Shown: in pieces, positions 57,175-64,000 of the stretch
Position numbering within the stretch: the first letter of the stretch is position 1
Layout: every line of letters starts with the position of its first letter
Assembly (NCBI GenBank): GCA_902776365.1
Contig: CACYPU010000002.1
Span: 1-64,000 of the forward strand
Length of the DNA stretch: 64,000 nucleotides
From: an uncultured Bacteroidota bacterium
Lineage (GTDB): Bacteria > Bacteroidota > Bacteroidia > Bacteroidales > P3
Reading direction: 5' to 3'
Notes under the pieces: generated by a model
Told to the model about the DNA's origin: nothing
The model's database searches: none
What the model saw: only the letters and a program-made list of their open reading frames with translations
Position numbers and translations under genes: made by a program

Positions 57175-57921
57175 ATGAAGAAAATAGCATTACTTGTTGT
57201 TGCAGTGGCTTTTGCCACGGTTTCGCAGGCCCAGTTTGTGGTCGGTGTCCAGGGTGGCTATTACTGGCAGCAGAAGAGTAACTCGGTGAATACCGACAAA
57301 ATGACGTCGTCTTACATGGTGGGTGCCGTCCAGGTGGGCTACAAGGTGACGCCCAACCTGTATGTGGGTTTGATGGGTGGCTATGTGAACAGTGTGTTCG
57401 ACACGCTGCTGGCCACCGATACCTATCTGTACAACGGTATGTCCATCAATATTACAGACCACAACAACCACCTGTTGCGCGAAGGCTTTGTGGTGGCTCC
57501 GCAGGTGAAGTGGGAGTTTCTCCGCTTCGGAAACATGCACTTCAATCTGCTGCTGCAAGGGCAGTTGCGTTTGCTGGGTGCCCGCAAATACACCGAGAGC
57601 TATATCACCACCACCTATCCCAACCCCAACGAGTATCTCGAGGTGGAGCCTTGGGACGACCATGTCAGCGACCTGACGTGGGGTGTGAGTGTGCGTCCCA
57701 CGCTCATCTATGAGTTTTCGGAGCATCTGAGCGCCGAGTTGATGCTCGACCTGCTGTCGATAGGCTATATGACCGAGACGGAGACCTACGACCCGGAGAT
57801 TGCCGGCGTCGACCCCGTGAAGCAGACCACTTCGGTGTTTTATGCCGGTCTCAATTCGTTTACCGACGTGCTGCGTTGGGAGAACACACTGCTGAAACTC
57901 GGTTTCAACTGGACTTTCTAA
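57175..57921 (+). CDS. Outer-membrane beta-barrel protein
   Basis: A 248-residue protein with signal peptide MKKIALLVVAVAFATVSQAQ, then VVGVQGGYYWQQ and alternating amphipathic strands (YMVGAVQVGYKV, LYVGLMGGYVN, LTWGVSVRPTLIYEF), ending LLKLGFNWTF with a terminal aromatic typical of barrels. A distant relative in style of the protein at 54306. The next gene starts 1 nt after its stop, so they are co-transcribed. Role unknown. Confidence 0.82.
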   Translation: MKKIALLVVAVAFATVSQAQFVVGVQGGYYWQQKSNSVNTDKMTSSYMVGAVQVGYKVTPNLYVGLMGGYVNSVFDTLLATDTYLYNGMSINITDHNNHLLREGFVVAPQVKWEFLRFGNMHFNLLLQGQLRLLGARKYTESYITTTYPNPNEYLEVEPWDDHVSDLTWGVSVRPTLIYEFSEHLSAELMLDLLSIGYMTETETYDPEIAGVDPVKQTTSVFYAGLNSFTDVLRWENTLLKLGFNWTF

Positions 57922-57922
57922 C

Positions 57923-58339
57923 ATGAAAAAGATTCTTTTTCTTTCGGTGATGTCCCTTTTCGGTCTCGCTGCCTCGGCGCAGACCTATGTGGGCACGATG
58001 AAGACGGGGAAGGAGATTCAGAAGGATGTGTGGGTGAAGTATGAGATGAACAACGATTCGACAGGTACCTGCAACCTCATGGTGTACCGCGTGATGAAAG
58101 ACGTGGTGAAGCCGTACAAGATAGACCTCCTGATTCCCGGCATCGATGTGAAGACCAGCGCCCAGCGCACGGCTCTGATTTGCTACAATATTGTGCCCCA
58201 GTGCGACGGCAAGGATGTGCCCGAATACCTTGTGGAAAAGTTGCAGGGGTCGGTGACACTCGATGTGCTGACGTTCTCGTGCATCATCGACGGAAAACAG
58301 ATGGTCTACCGAGGGGTTATCAACCGACGGGCTGACTGA
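57923..58339 (+). CDS. Secreted hypothetical protein, calycin-like
   Basis: A 138-residue protein with signal peptide MKKILFLSVMSLFGLAASAQ followed by a small all-beta domain (TYVGTMKT, VWVKYEMN, CNLMVYRVM, KIDLLIPGI, VTLDVLTFSCIIDGKQMVYRGVI). The pattern resembles Bacteroidales calycin-like periplasmic proteins, but I do not recognise a specific family. It follows the beta-barrel gene by 1 nt and precedes a strong bidirectional terminator. Confidence 0.7.
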   Translation: MKKILFLSVMSLFGLAASAQTYVGTMKTGKEIQKDVWVKYEMNNDSTGTCNLMVYRVMKDVVKPYKIDLLIPGIDVKTSAQRTALICYNIVPQCDGKDVPEYLVEKLQGSVTLDVLTFSCIIDGKQMVYRGVINRRAD

Positions 58340-58341
58340 TA

Positions 58342-58378
58342 AAAAAAAACGGGGGTTCGCAAGACCCCCGTTTTTTTA
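58342..58378. terminator. Bidirectional terminator
   Basis: Stem ACGGGGGT/ACCCCCGT with A-run before and T-run after, serving the plus-strand pair at 57175-58339 and the minus-strand DUF3857 pair. Confidence 0.9.
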
Positions 58379-58388
58379 TCGTTAACCG

Positions 58389-59897
58389 TTACTTCTCAGG
58401 GACGAGCATCAGGATGCCCACGCTGCTTTGCCAGGTGGCCAGCAGCTCGCGGAACTTGGCGTAGTCGGCCACGGGGATGAGCGTCTTCTCGATTTTGATG
58501 CGGCGGATGACATTAATCTTGTCACCCTTCTGCTGGATGCTGATTTCCACGTTGCCGATGCCCTTGTGGCTGGCTTTGCGGCTGATGTCGCCGCCGAGGA
58601 GTTTCAGGCCCTTGTTGATGATGAAGGTCTGCTCGACGTTGACGTCGCAGGCCGTGGTGCTCAGGGGAGTGGTGCGGACATTGGGGAGATAGCTGACATC
58701 GGGCAGTGACAGGGTATGGGGGATGGCAGGGAGGTGGAGGCTGAAGAATCCATCTTCGAGAGCCACGACCGATGCTGTATCCTCACCGGTGAATTCGAAC
58801 GTCTCCACCTCGTCGCGGGCTTTGCCGTTGATTTCGATAGGCGCTTTGCGACGCACAATGAGGCGGTATTCGACGGTATCGATGAAGACACCCACCTCGT
58901 CCATGTTGTCGCCCATGACGCGGGCGCGGTAGCCGAAGTTGTTGAGGACGGCGGCGAGGAAGACGGCCTTGTCGATGGCGGTGCCACAGCCTGTCTGCCA
59001 GGTGACATCAGGCGTGGAATGAACATAGCCGAGGTGCGAGGGATGGATGTCGTTGAGGTGGATGTTGTCCACCACGAAGTCGCGGATTTTGGCCACGTTC
59101 TTGAGTCCGGAGTTGCCGGTAATCTGCTGCGCTATGGCATCTTCTGCACCCGAGAAGGGATTTTGGTCGAAGGCGGGCGTGTGCTCGGGAGTGCTGTTGT
59201 AGAGGTGCAGGGTGGGGATGATGTCGGAGGGCATATAGGCCTCGCGCGGTGCCTGCGGCATGTTGTTGAAGGCGAACGTGAGGTAGCGGTTGGAATTCTC
59301 GGTGTTGATGCCTGACGTTCTGGTCACACCACCGTCGGGCAGATACTGGTTGCCGACGATATCGTATTTCACATCCATACCGTTGGGGTAGTTCACGGCC
59401 ACCTCGAATCTCTCCACGGGTCCCTCGCGTTTCAGGGGGATGTTCTCATAGAGGAGGTTGTATTTGCGGTGGATGGTGTAGTCGACCACGATGACGCAGC
59501 CGAGTTCCATTCCGGTGTGTACCATAGCGAGTTCGCGCATGTGGTTGAAGCGGCCACAGTCGGCGCACTCCTCGGGCAGCTGGTAGATGAAGGCGTTCTG
59601 TGGCATGTCGATGCGTGTGCCGTCGAGCTGGCGGGTGTAAACCTCGTTGACGGTGACCTCCTCGAGGTCGGGGTTGTAGACCACGAAGGTCTCGCCCTTG
59701 TCGGCATAGGCCACCAGGGCGCGGTTGCGGAGGATCTGCACCTCATGGCGGTAGTGGTAGTCGCTGCTGCCGTCGGCATTCAGTGTCCACTCATAACGCA
59801 GGAGTTTGTAGACGGCATCGGGCTGCTGGGCGCGGCAAGGTGAAAAGTGAAAGGTGAAAGGTGATAATAATGCTGCAATAAAAAGTATCTTTTTCAT
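58389..59897 (-). CDS. DUF3857 protein with degenerate transglutaminase-like domain
   Basis: A 502-residue secreted protein. The signal peptide (MKKILFIAALLSPFTFHFSPCRA) is partly encoded by a heptad array. DUF3857 (about 25-240) is followed by a transglutaminase-like core with Cys304 in WQTGCGTAIDKAVFLAAVLNNFGYRAR. I cannot find the usual catalytic His and Asp after it; the region reads MGDNMDEVGVFIDTVEYRLIV. It is therefore probably a non-catalytic paralogue of the upstream gene (34-nt gap, same operon), with a C-terminal beta domain similar to it. Confidence 0.8.
   Translation of the reverse strand: MKKILFIAALLSPFTFHFSPCRAQQPDAVYKLLRYEWTLNADGSSDYHYRHEVQILRNRALVAYADKGETFVVYNPDLEEVTVNEVYTRQLDGTRIDMPQNAFIYQLPEECADCGRFNHMRELAMVHTGMELGCVIVVDYTIHRKYNLLYENIPLKREGPVERFEVAVNYPNGMDVKYDIVGNQYLPDGGVTRTSGINTENSNRYLTFAFNNMPQAPREAYMPSDIIPTLHLYNSTPEHTPAFDQNPFSGAEDAIAQQITGNSGLKNVAKIRDFVVDNIHLNDIHPSHLGYVHSTPDVTWQTGCGTAIDKAVFLAAVLNNFGYRARVMGDNMDEVGVFIDTVEYRLIVRRKAPIEINGKARDEVETFEFTGEDTASVVALEDGFFSLHLPAIPHTLSLPDVSYLPNVRTTPLSTTACDVNVEQTFIINKGLKLLGGDISRKASHKGIGNVEISIQQKGDKINVIRRIKIEKTLIPVADYAKFRELLATWQSSVGILMLVPEK
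59838..59872 (-). repeat. 7-bp iteron array in a signal peptide (TCACCTT type)
   Basis: On the plus strand AAGGTGA, AAAGTGA, AAGGTGA, AAGGTGA; it encodes LSPFTFHFSP within the signal peptide of the DUF3857 protein, a hydrophobic and therefore tolerated stretch. Same unit as 8199-8233. Confidence 0.65.
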
Positions 59898-59931
59898 AAC
59901 TCAAGAATCTTTAACCATTAAACTTTTACCA

Positions 59932-61941
59932 TTATTTGGTCAGGATGACGGGGGTTTCGGAGACCATGACCTGGGCTCTGGCGCTGGCGCGGAAGGCGGG
60001 CCAGTCCTCGGCCTCGTAGAGGCGTTTGCCGAAGACGGCCTGCTCGCCGAAGGTCAGCACGTTGCCCTCCATTTGGAATCCGCAGCCGAAGCTGGCGGCG
60101 GGATTGGCGATGCCGTCGACCATCGGATAGTGGAGCATCTTGGGCTCGAAGGGCAGGGTGATGGTTTCGCGGATGTCGACCAGTCGCGAGCAGCGGTCAG
60201 CGAAGGGTTGGGTGCGTGTCTCGGGCGTGAGGTTGAAGTTGAGATGTCCCATGGCGCGACGGAAGAGGTTGCGGGCGCTGAGGGGGATGAACGAGATGGT
60301 GTTCTTGTCGACAGCGGCGTAGTGGGGAATGCGGTAGCGGTAGGTGATGGAGACGGGGTGGTCGAGGTAGCCGTCAGGGTCGCTGTACTGGATGTCGAGA
60401 ATTTCGGCATTGGGGGCCACGCGGAGGAGCTCGAGCTCGAGGTTAGCGCGCCACTCGCTCTGGCGGGCGCTGAAGATGCTGCGCACAGAGGCGTCGCTCT
60501 GACCCTCGGCGGTGACGGTGAGGGTGCCCACGAGGGTGCCGTCATTGTCGATGATGCTCTCGCCAAGGATGCGGAGGTAGTGGTTCTCGGCGGGCGAGAT
60601 GGGAGTCTCCATGAGGTCGCAGCCCTCGGCGGTGCCGATGAGGTAGCCCTGCTGCTGCTCGGCGCTGCTCCAGAGCTCGCGCACGTTGGGCACCCAGGTG
60701 GGGTCGAGCATGAGGAACTGGCCGTTGCGCAGCTTCACGGCGCAGACGCTGTGGTTGAACTGGTCGGCGGGGATGCGGTCGATGCGCTCGCCGGCCATCG
60801 TCATGGCGGCATAGGCCTTGAAGCCCGCAGCACGCAGGAAGCCGATGAGGGTCGAGGCTTTGTCCTTGCAGACGCCGCAGCGGTCGGTGAAGTTCATCTG
60901 CTGGTTGTGGAGGGTGAATCCCTCGCCGGGACCCATGGAGATGCCGGCATAGCGGATGTTGTCGGCCACCCAGTGCGTCAGGGCACTGATGCTGTCCATC
61001 TCGGTGCTGGCACCGCGAAGGATTTCGTTGACCTTTTTCTGCACCTCGGGGGTGGCGTTGAAGCTGCCGTAGTCCTCGTTCACGCCGAAGAACCAGCGGC
61101 TCTTGGCCTGCCAGTCGGGACTGGTGGAAAGCAGCAGCTTACACTGGATATCATTGTTGGCCAAGGCGCGGGGTTCGCGCTTCAGCGGCATAATGTCCTC
61201 CTTGTTGGTGAAGGTGTAGAGGCTGCGGCCGGCCTCGTCGGCAGCCTCGCGCTTGATGTCGAGTTGGTCGTTGTAGGGCATTCCTTTAAAGTAGACCTGG
61301 TAGCGCAGGTTCTTACTGTCGAGAATGTTCAGCTGGTAGACCTTCTTCTGCACGGGCTGGTCGCTCCAGAAGGGGACGATGTCGTAGAAGTGTCCCCGCA
61401 TGGGCGGCACATAGCGGTCGTCGTTGTCGGGCAGGGCGGCGAAGGTGGCGTTGAGGCTGGGCACCTCGTCCTGGAGCAGGGCATAGGTGTAGCCTTTCTT
61501 ATAGGTCCATATCTCCAGTTTGTCGCCGAGGTCGAGGTGGCCTATCTCCACCATCTTCTGGCTGGCACCCCAGTAAATCATGCGGGCGGGGGCCACATAG
61601 TCGTAGACGGGGATATTGTTTTCGCGGCCGGGCCAGAGGAGGGTGTCGGTGCGGCCATTGACATGGTGCACCAGCACGCGCTCGATGTCGCAGTAGGCCG
61701 ACAGCGGGTCGTAGTCGATTTTGTAGGTGCTGTAGCTGGCACAGCCCGCAAAGGAGAACATCTCGATGCACTTATGGTTCGCCACATGGCTGAGGCCCGA
61801 CTCCTCCATATAGACCCCTGTGGAGTCGAAGAGGGTGACGGTGTTGCTGCCGGCATATTTGCCGGGAAGAGCCTTCTGCTGAGCGGTGGCGAAAGCGGCC
61901 GTGACCGCTATCAGCGTGAGGAATACGAATGCTTTTTTCAT
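59932..61941 (-). CDS. DUF3857/transglutaminase-like secreted protein
   Basis: A 669-residue protein with signal peptide MKKAFVFLTLIAVTAAFATA, DUF3857 (about 25-250) and a transglutaminase-like core with an intact triad: Cys358 in DRCGVCKDKAS, His397 in FNHSVCAV and Asp413 in MLDPTW. A C-terminal DUF2569-free beta domain follows. Such periplasmic proteins are widespread in Bacteroidota, with unproven cross-linking or peptidase roles. The start at 61941 is fixed by the promoter. First gene of a two-gene operon. Confidence 0.87.
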   Translation of the reverse strand: MKKAFVFLTLIAVTAAFATAQQKALPGKYAGSNTVTLFDSTGVYMEESGLSHVANHKCIEMFSFAGCASYSTYKIDYDPLSAYCDIERVLVHHVNGRTDTLLWPGRENNIPVYDYVAPARMIYWGASQKMVEIGHLDLGDKLEIWTYKKGYTYALLQDEVPSLNATFAALPDNDDRYVPPMRGHFYDIVPFWSDQPVQKKVYQLNILDSKNLRYQVYFKGMPYNDQLDIKREAADEAGRSLYTFTNKEDIMPLKREPRALANNDIQCKLLLSTSPDWQAKSRWFFGVNEDYGSFNATPEVQKKVNEILRGASTEMDSISALTHWVADNIRYAGISMGPGEGFTLHNQQMNFTDRCGVCKDKASTLIGFLRAAGFKAYAAMTMAGERIDRIPADQFNHSVCAVKLRNGQFLMLDPTWVPNVRELWSSAEQQQGYLIGTAEGCDLMETPISPAENHYLRILGESIIDNDGTLVGTLTVTAEGQSDASVRSIFSARQSEWRANLELELLRVAPNAEILDIQYSDPDGYLDHPVSITYRYRIPHYAAVDKNTISFIPLSARNLFRRAMGHLNFNLTPETRTQPFADRCSRLVDIRETITLPFEPKMLHYPMVDGIANPAASFGCGFQMEGNVLTFGEQAVFGKRLYEAEDWPAFRASARAQVMVSETPVILTK

Positions 61942-61965
61942 AAAAATGAATTCTATTTTAAAATG

Positions 61966-61997
61966 CAAAGATACATTTTTTTTCTGACTCGGCAAAA
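61966..61997 (-). promoter_or_regulatory. Promoter of the DUF3857 pair
   Basis: On the minus strand TTTTG (about 61994-61997), 20 bp, TATCTTTG (61966-61973), 24 nt before the ATG. Confidence 0.75.
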
Positions 61998-62075
61998 TTA
62001 TTTTTTGCCATTCGCTTTTTTATTCGTATTTTTGCAAATCAAATAAGGTATAGAAGCAAGGCTGTAGGAGTAAAG

Positions 62076-62099
62076 AAAAAGCCCCTTCGTAGGGGCTGA
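62076..62099 (-). terminator. Terminator of tRNA-Val
   Basis: On the minus strand AGCCCCTACGAAGGGGCT followed by TTTTCTTT, just after the tRNA 3' end. Confidence 0.85.
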
Positions 62100-62100
62100 A

Positions 62101-62178
62101 TGGTGGTCTGTGGGAGATTCGAACTCTCGACCTCTTCCGTGTGAAGGAAGCGCTCTGAACCAACTGAGCTAACAGACC
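62101..62178 (-). tRNA. tRNA-Val (CAC), CCA encoded
   Basis: Acceptor GGTCTGT/ACAGACC with discriminator A, anticodon stem CTTCC/GGAAG with loop TTCACAC, T-loop GTTCGAATC; CCA present in the DNA. Confidence 0.94.
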
Positions 62179-62200
62179 GATTAGCTGTCGAAAGCGGGTG

Positions 62201-62231
62201 CAAAAGTACAAACATTTTTGAAACTGACAAA
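62201..62231 (-). promoter_or_regulatory. tRNA-Val promoter, conserved type
   Basis: TTTG, 19 bp, TACTTTTG, then CACCCGCTTT on the minus strand; near-identical to the other two tRNA promoters of the window. Confidence 0.88.
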
Positions 62232-62244
62232 ATAATTTTATCTC

Positions 62245-62976
62245 ATGGGTAAGAAAAAACACTGGCTGCTACATTCGCAAATCAGCGGAACCGTCTGGTT
62301 TGCAGTGGTGTTGATTGCCGTTCTTGCGCTGGTATTTTTTTTCTTCCCTCAGCATCGCGGCACCTCTGAACAAGGTTCAAAAGAACAAAAAAATATTGTC
62401 GAATTACAGAAAAAAGAGGATTCCGTCTATCAGTCGCGACGGCAAAACAGTCCCTCCCGTGAGCGCCACTTGAGCCACCGCCAATATTCTTTTCAAAACC
62501 GTGAGTGTCGTCAGGATTCGCCACGCATTCTTTCCGATGACTTTTACACCACTGCGCCGTCGGTGCCAACACGCCAGCCACTCTCCGTGGAACTCAACGG
62601 TGCCGACAGCACCACGCTGCAGCTGCTTCATGGCATCGGCCCCGCTTATGCCCGCCGCATCGTCCGCTACCGTGAACGGCTGGGCGGCTTCGTCTCCACC
62701 GACCAACTCCTCGAAGTCTATGGCTTCACACCCGAACTCCTCGATCACATCCGTCCACACCTGACGCTTGACACAGGCAATCTGCGCAAAATCAATGTCA
62801 ACACGCTGACGCTTAAGCAACTGATAAAGCACCCCTACATGGATTACTATTTTGCCCGCGATTTGGTGAATCTCCGCTCACGCGGTGTCACCTTCTCCTC
62901 GCCCGACGACCTCCGGGCCGTTCCCTCCTGTTCCGACACCCTCCTCATGCGCCTGCTTCCATACCTGGAGTTCTAA
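62245..62976 (+). CDS. ComEA-like helix-hairpin-helix membrane protein
   Basis: A 243-residue protein with one N-terminal transmembrane helix (about 14-34), a charged linker, and two to three helix-hairpin-helix motifs: LSVELNGADSTTLQLLHGIGPAYARRIVRYRERLGGF (about 111-147), then INVNTLTLKQLIKHPYMDYYFARDLVNLRSRG (about 180-212). In ComEA such motifs bind DNA during uptake; many Bacteroidota carry similar proteins without proven competence. It starts at ATG 62245, 14 nt beyond the divergent tRNA-Val promoter, so the two promoters share a very short region. Confidence 0.85.
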   Translation: MGKKKHWLLHSQISGTVWFAVVLIAVLALVFFFFPQHRGTSEQGSKEQKNIVELQKKEDSVYQSRRQNSPSRERHLSHRQYSFQNRECRQDSPRILSDDFYTTAPSVPTRQPLSVELNGADSTTLQLLHGIGPAYARRIVRYRERLGGFVSTDQLLEVYGFTPELLDHIRPHLTLDTGNLRKINVNTLTLKQLIKHPYMDYYFARDLVNLRSRGVTFSSPDDLRAVPSCSDTLLMRLLPYLEF

Positions 62977-63005
62977 AAAAAACAGACAACCATTGGGGTT
63001 GTCTG
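62975..63005. terminator. Bidirectional terminator, HhH gene and tRNA-Gln
   Basis: CAGACAACC...GGTTGTCTG stem with an 8-A run on its left, giving a T-run on the minus strand after tRNA-Gln, and CTTTG on the right. Confidence 0.8.
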
Positions 63006-63010
63006 CTTTG

Positions 63011-63081
63011 TTGTCCTACCTGGATTCGAACCAAGACAAGCTGATCCAGAGTCAGATGTGCTACCGTTACACCATAGGACA
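63011..63081 (-). tRNA. tRNA-Gln (CTG)
   Basis: Acceptor TGTCCTA/TAGGACA, discriminator A, anticodon stem CTGA/TCAG with loop CTCTGGA, T-loop GTTCGAATC; CCA not encoded. Confidence 0.92.
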
Positions 63082-63145
63082 ATTTAAATTGAAAATTGAG
63101 AATTTCTGTCTCAAAATCCAGCTTTCCTATCTCTGAAAGCGGGTG

Positions 63146-63176
63146 CAAAAGTACAACCTTTTTTCAAACTGGCAAA
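63146..63176 (-). promoter_or_regulatory. tRNA-Gln promoter, conserved type
   Basis: TTTG, 19 bp, TACTTTTG, then CACCCGCTTT on the minus strand. Confidence 0.88.
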
Positions 63177-63185
63177 AATTTTTTT

Positions 63186-63220
63186 TAATTAAGAATTAAG
63201 AATTAAGAATTAAGAATTAG
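63186..63220 (+). repeat. 7-bp iteron array (AATTAAG type)
   Basis: AATTAAG repeated four to five times almost without variation, between the divergent tRNA-Gln promoter and rfbB. The rest of the gap to 63330 is AT-rich; I see no certain promoter for rfbB there. Confidence 0.75.
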
Positions 63221-63330
63221 TATTCAGTTACTTCCAATTCGTGATTTTTTTTTCTTTTTTGCATTTGGGATGCAATATTTTTTGTTTTTGCGCGTTATCA
63301 GTTTATTATTTCGGAAAAAATTTTAGCACT

Positions 63331-64000
63331 ATGAATATCATCATCACCGGCGGTGCCGGATTCATCGGAAGCCATGTGGTACGGCTGTTTGTCAACAAGT
63401 ACCCGCAGTATAAGATTATCAACCTCGACAAGCTGACCTACGCTGGCAACCTCGCCAACCTCAAGGATATCGAGGACAAGCCCAACTACAAGTTCGTGCG
63501 CATGGACATCTGCGACTTCGACGGCGTCTATAAGCTGATGCAGGACGAGAAGGTTGACGGCATCATCCACCTCGCCGCCGAGAGCCACGTGGATCGCTCC
63601 ATCAAGGACCCCTTCACCTTCGCACAAACCAACGTGATGGGCACCCTGAGTCTCCTGCAGGCCGCCAAGCTCTATTGGGAGAGCCTCCCCGAGAAATACG
63701 AGGGCAAGCGCTTCTACCACATCTCCACTGACGAGGTCTACGGCGCTCTGGAGATGACCCGTCCCGAGGGCATCAAGCCTCCCTTCACCACCAAGGCCTC
63801 CAGTGGTGAGCATCATTTGGCCTATGGCGAAAAGTTCTTCACCGAAGACCTGAAGTACCAGCCCCACAGCCCCTACAGCGCCGCCAAGGCCTCGAGCGAC
63901 CACTTTGTCCGCGCCTTCCACGATACCTACGGCCTCCCCACCATCGTCACCAACTGCTCCAACAACTACGGCCCCTATCAGTTCCCCGAGAAGTTGATAC
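63331..64000 (+). CDS. rfbB: dTDP-glucose 4,6-dehydratase, N-terminal part
   Basis: The gene runs off the window after 223 codons. It starts [21 protein letters not shown] (NAD-binding GxxGxxG), then [21 protein letters not shown] (catalytic Thr-Asp-Glu), [15 protein letters not shown] (Tyr-x3-Lys) and [16 protein letters not shown], the RmlB signature of this short-chain dehydrogenase family. It makes dTDP-4-keto-6-deoxyglucose for O-antigen or capsule sugars. The frame is open to the last base. Confidence 0.95.
   Translation, partial: MNIIITGGAGFIGSHVVRLFVNKYPQYKIINLDKLTYAGNLANLKDIEDKPNYKFVRMDICDFDGVYKLMQDEKVDGIIHLAAESHVDRSIKDPFTFAQTNVMGTLSLLQAAKLYWESLPEKYEGKRFYHISTDEVYGALEMTRPEGIKPPFTTKASSGEHHLAYGEKFFTEDLKYQPHSPYSAAKASSDHFVRAFHDTYGLPTIVTNCSNNYGPYQFPEKLI

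Noticed and set aside
63270..63296. Promoter for rfbB in the T-rich stretch before 63300
   Set aside because: TATTTTTTG and GTTTTTG strings are present but none fits TAnnTTTG with a -33 box at the usual distance, so I do not call one.

Overview
The window looks like chromosomal DNA of an anaerobic Bacteroidales (Bacteroidota). The evidence is the recurrent Bacteroidota-type core promoter (TTTG, about 19-20 bp, then TAnnTTTG), two secreted proteins that end in Por/type IX-like sorting domains, and family-typical genes: DUF4836, DUF3857, a C10 peptidase, BspA-type leucine-rich repeats and Sel1-repeat proteins. Coding DNA is GC-rich and intergenic DNA is AT-rich. Menaquinone genes (menA, menG), a methylmalonyl-CoA mutase and an [FeFe]-hydrogenase maturase (HydG) fit a fermenting, fumarate-respiring gut or oral-type anaerobe. 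I cannot fix the genus. I see no integrase, transposase, prophage or CRISPR array.

Layout. 1-8.9 kb: the 3' end of a 5S rRNA, a DUF1846 protein, a TIGR04076 protein, an EF-hand-containing membrane protein overlapping a secreted endonuclease/exonuclease/phosphatase-family protein, aspS, menA-menG and a candidate minus-strand small RNA. 8.9-17 kb: a large Sel1-repeat protein, DUF177-rpmF, a LysE-type exporter, a leucine-rich-repeat protein and the mutase. 17-21.3 kb: the translation block thrS, infC (apparent ATA start), rpmI, rplT, rplS. 21.5-38.4 kb: one 16.8-kb gene for a 5598-residue secreted protein with FnIII-like, jelly-roll-like and CUB-like domains, about fifty Cys-containing repeats, and a type IX sorting domain. 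38.4-46 kb: a low-molecular-weight phosphatase, a PurM/PurL-like protein, a lipoprotein/ATPase/permease operon and mutS. 46.1-48 kb: six tRNAs and rpsF-rpsR-rplI. 48.2-54.1 kb: a C10 peptidase, a histidine kinase, pyrG and the mtnN-luxS recycling pair. 54.3-64 kb: outer-membrane beta-barrel proteins, TM1266-hydG, a DUF3857/transglutaminase pair, tRNA-Val, a ComEA-like protein, tRNA-Gln and the start of rfbB.

The most unusual signal is not a gene. About twenty short arrays, many folding back as inverted repeats, are built from degenerate tandem units of 7, 8, 9, 10 or 11 bp. They lie just after stop codons or between operon genes, and at least seven extend into coding sequence in frame (menA, menG twice, mtnN, an ABC ATPase, a PurM-like protein, a DUF3857 signal peptide, the end of a phosphatase). 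Their sequences differ but the architecture is shared. The sharpest case is a perfect 31-bp inverted repeat at 12839-12905 made of 11-bp units. They resemble in spirit the heptameric short tandemly repeated repetitive sequences of cyanobacteria, but with several periods and hairpin geometry.

All calls come from reading the sequence. Family names rest on recognised motifs, not on database searches.
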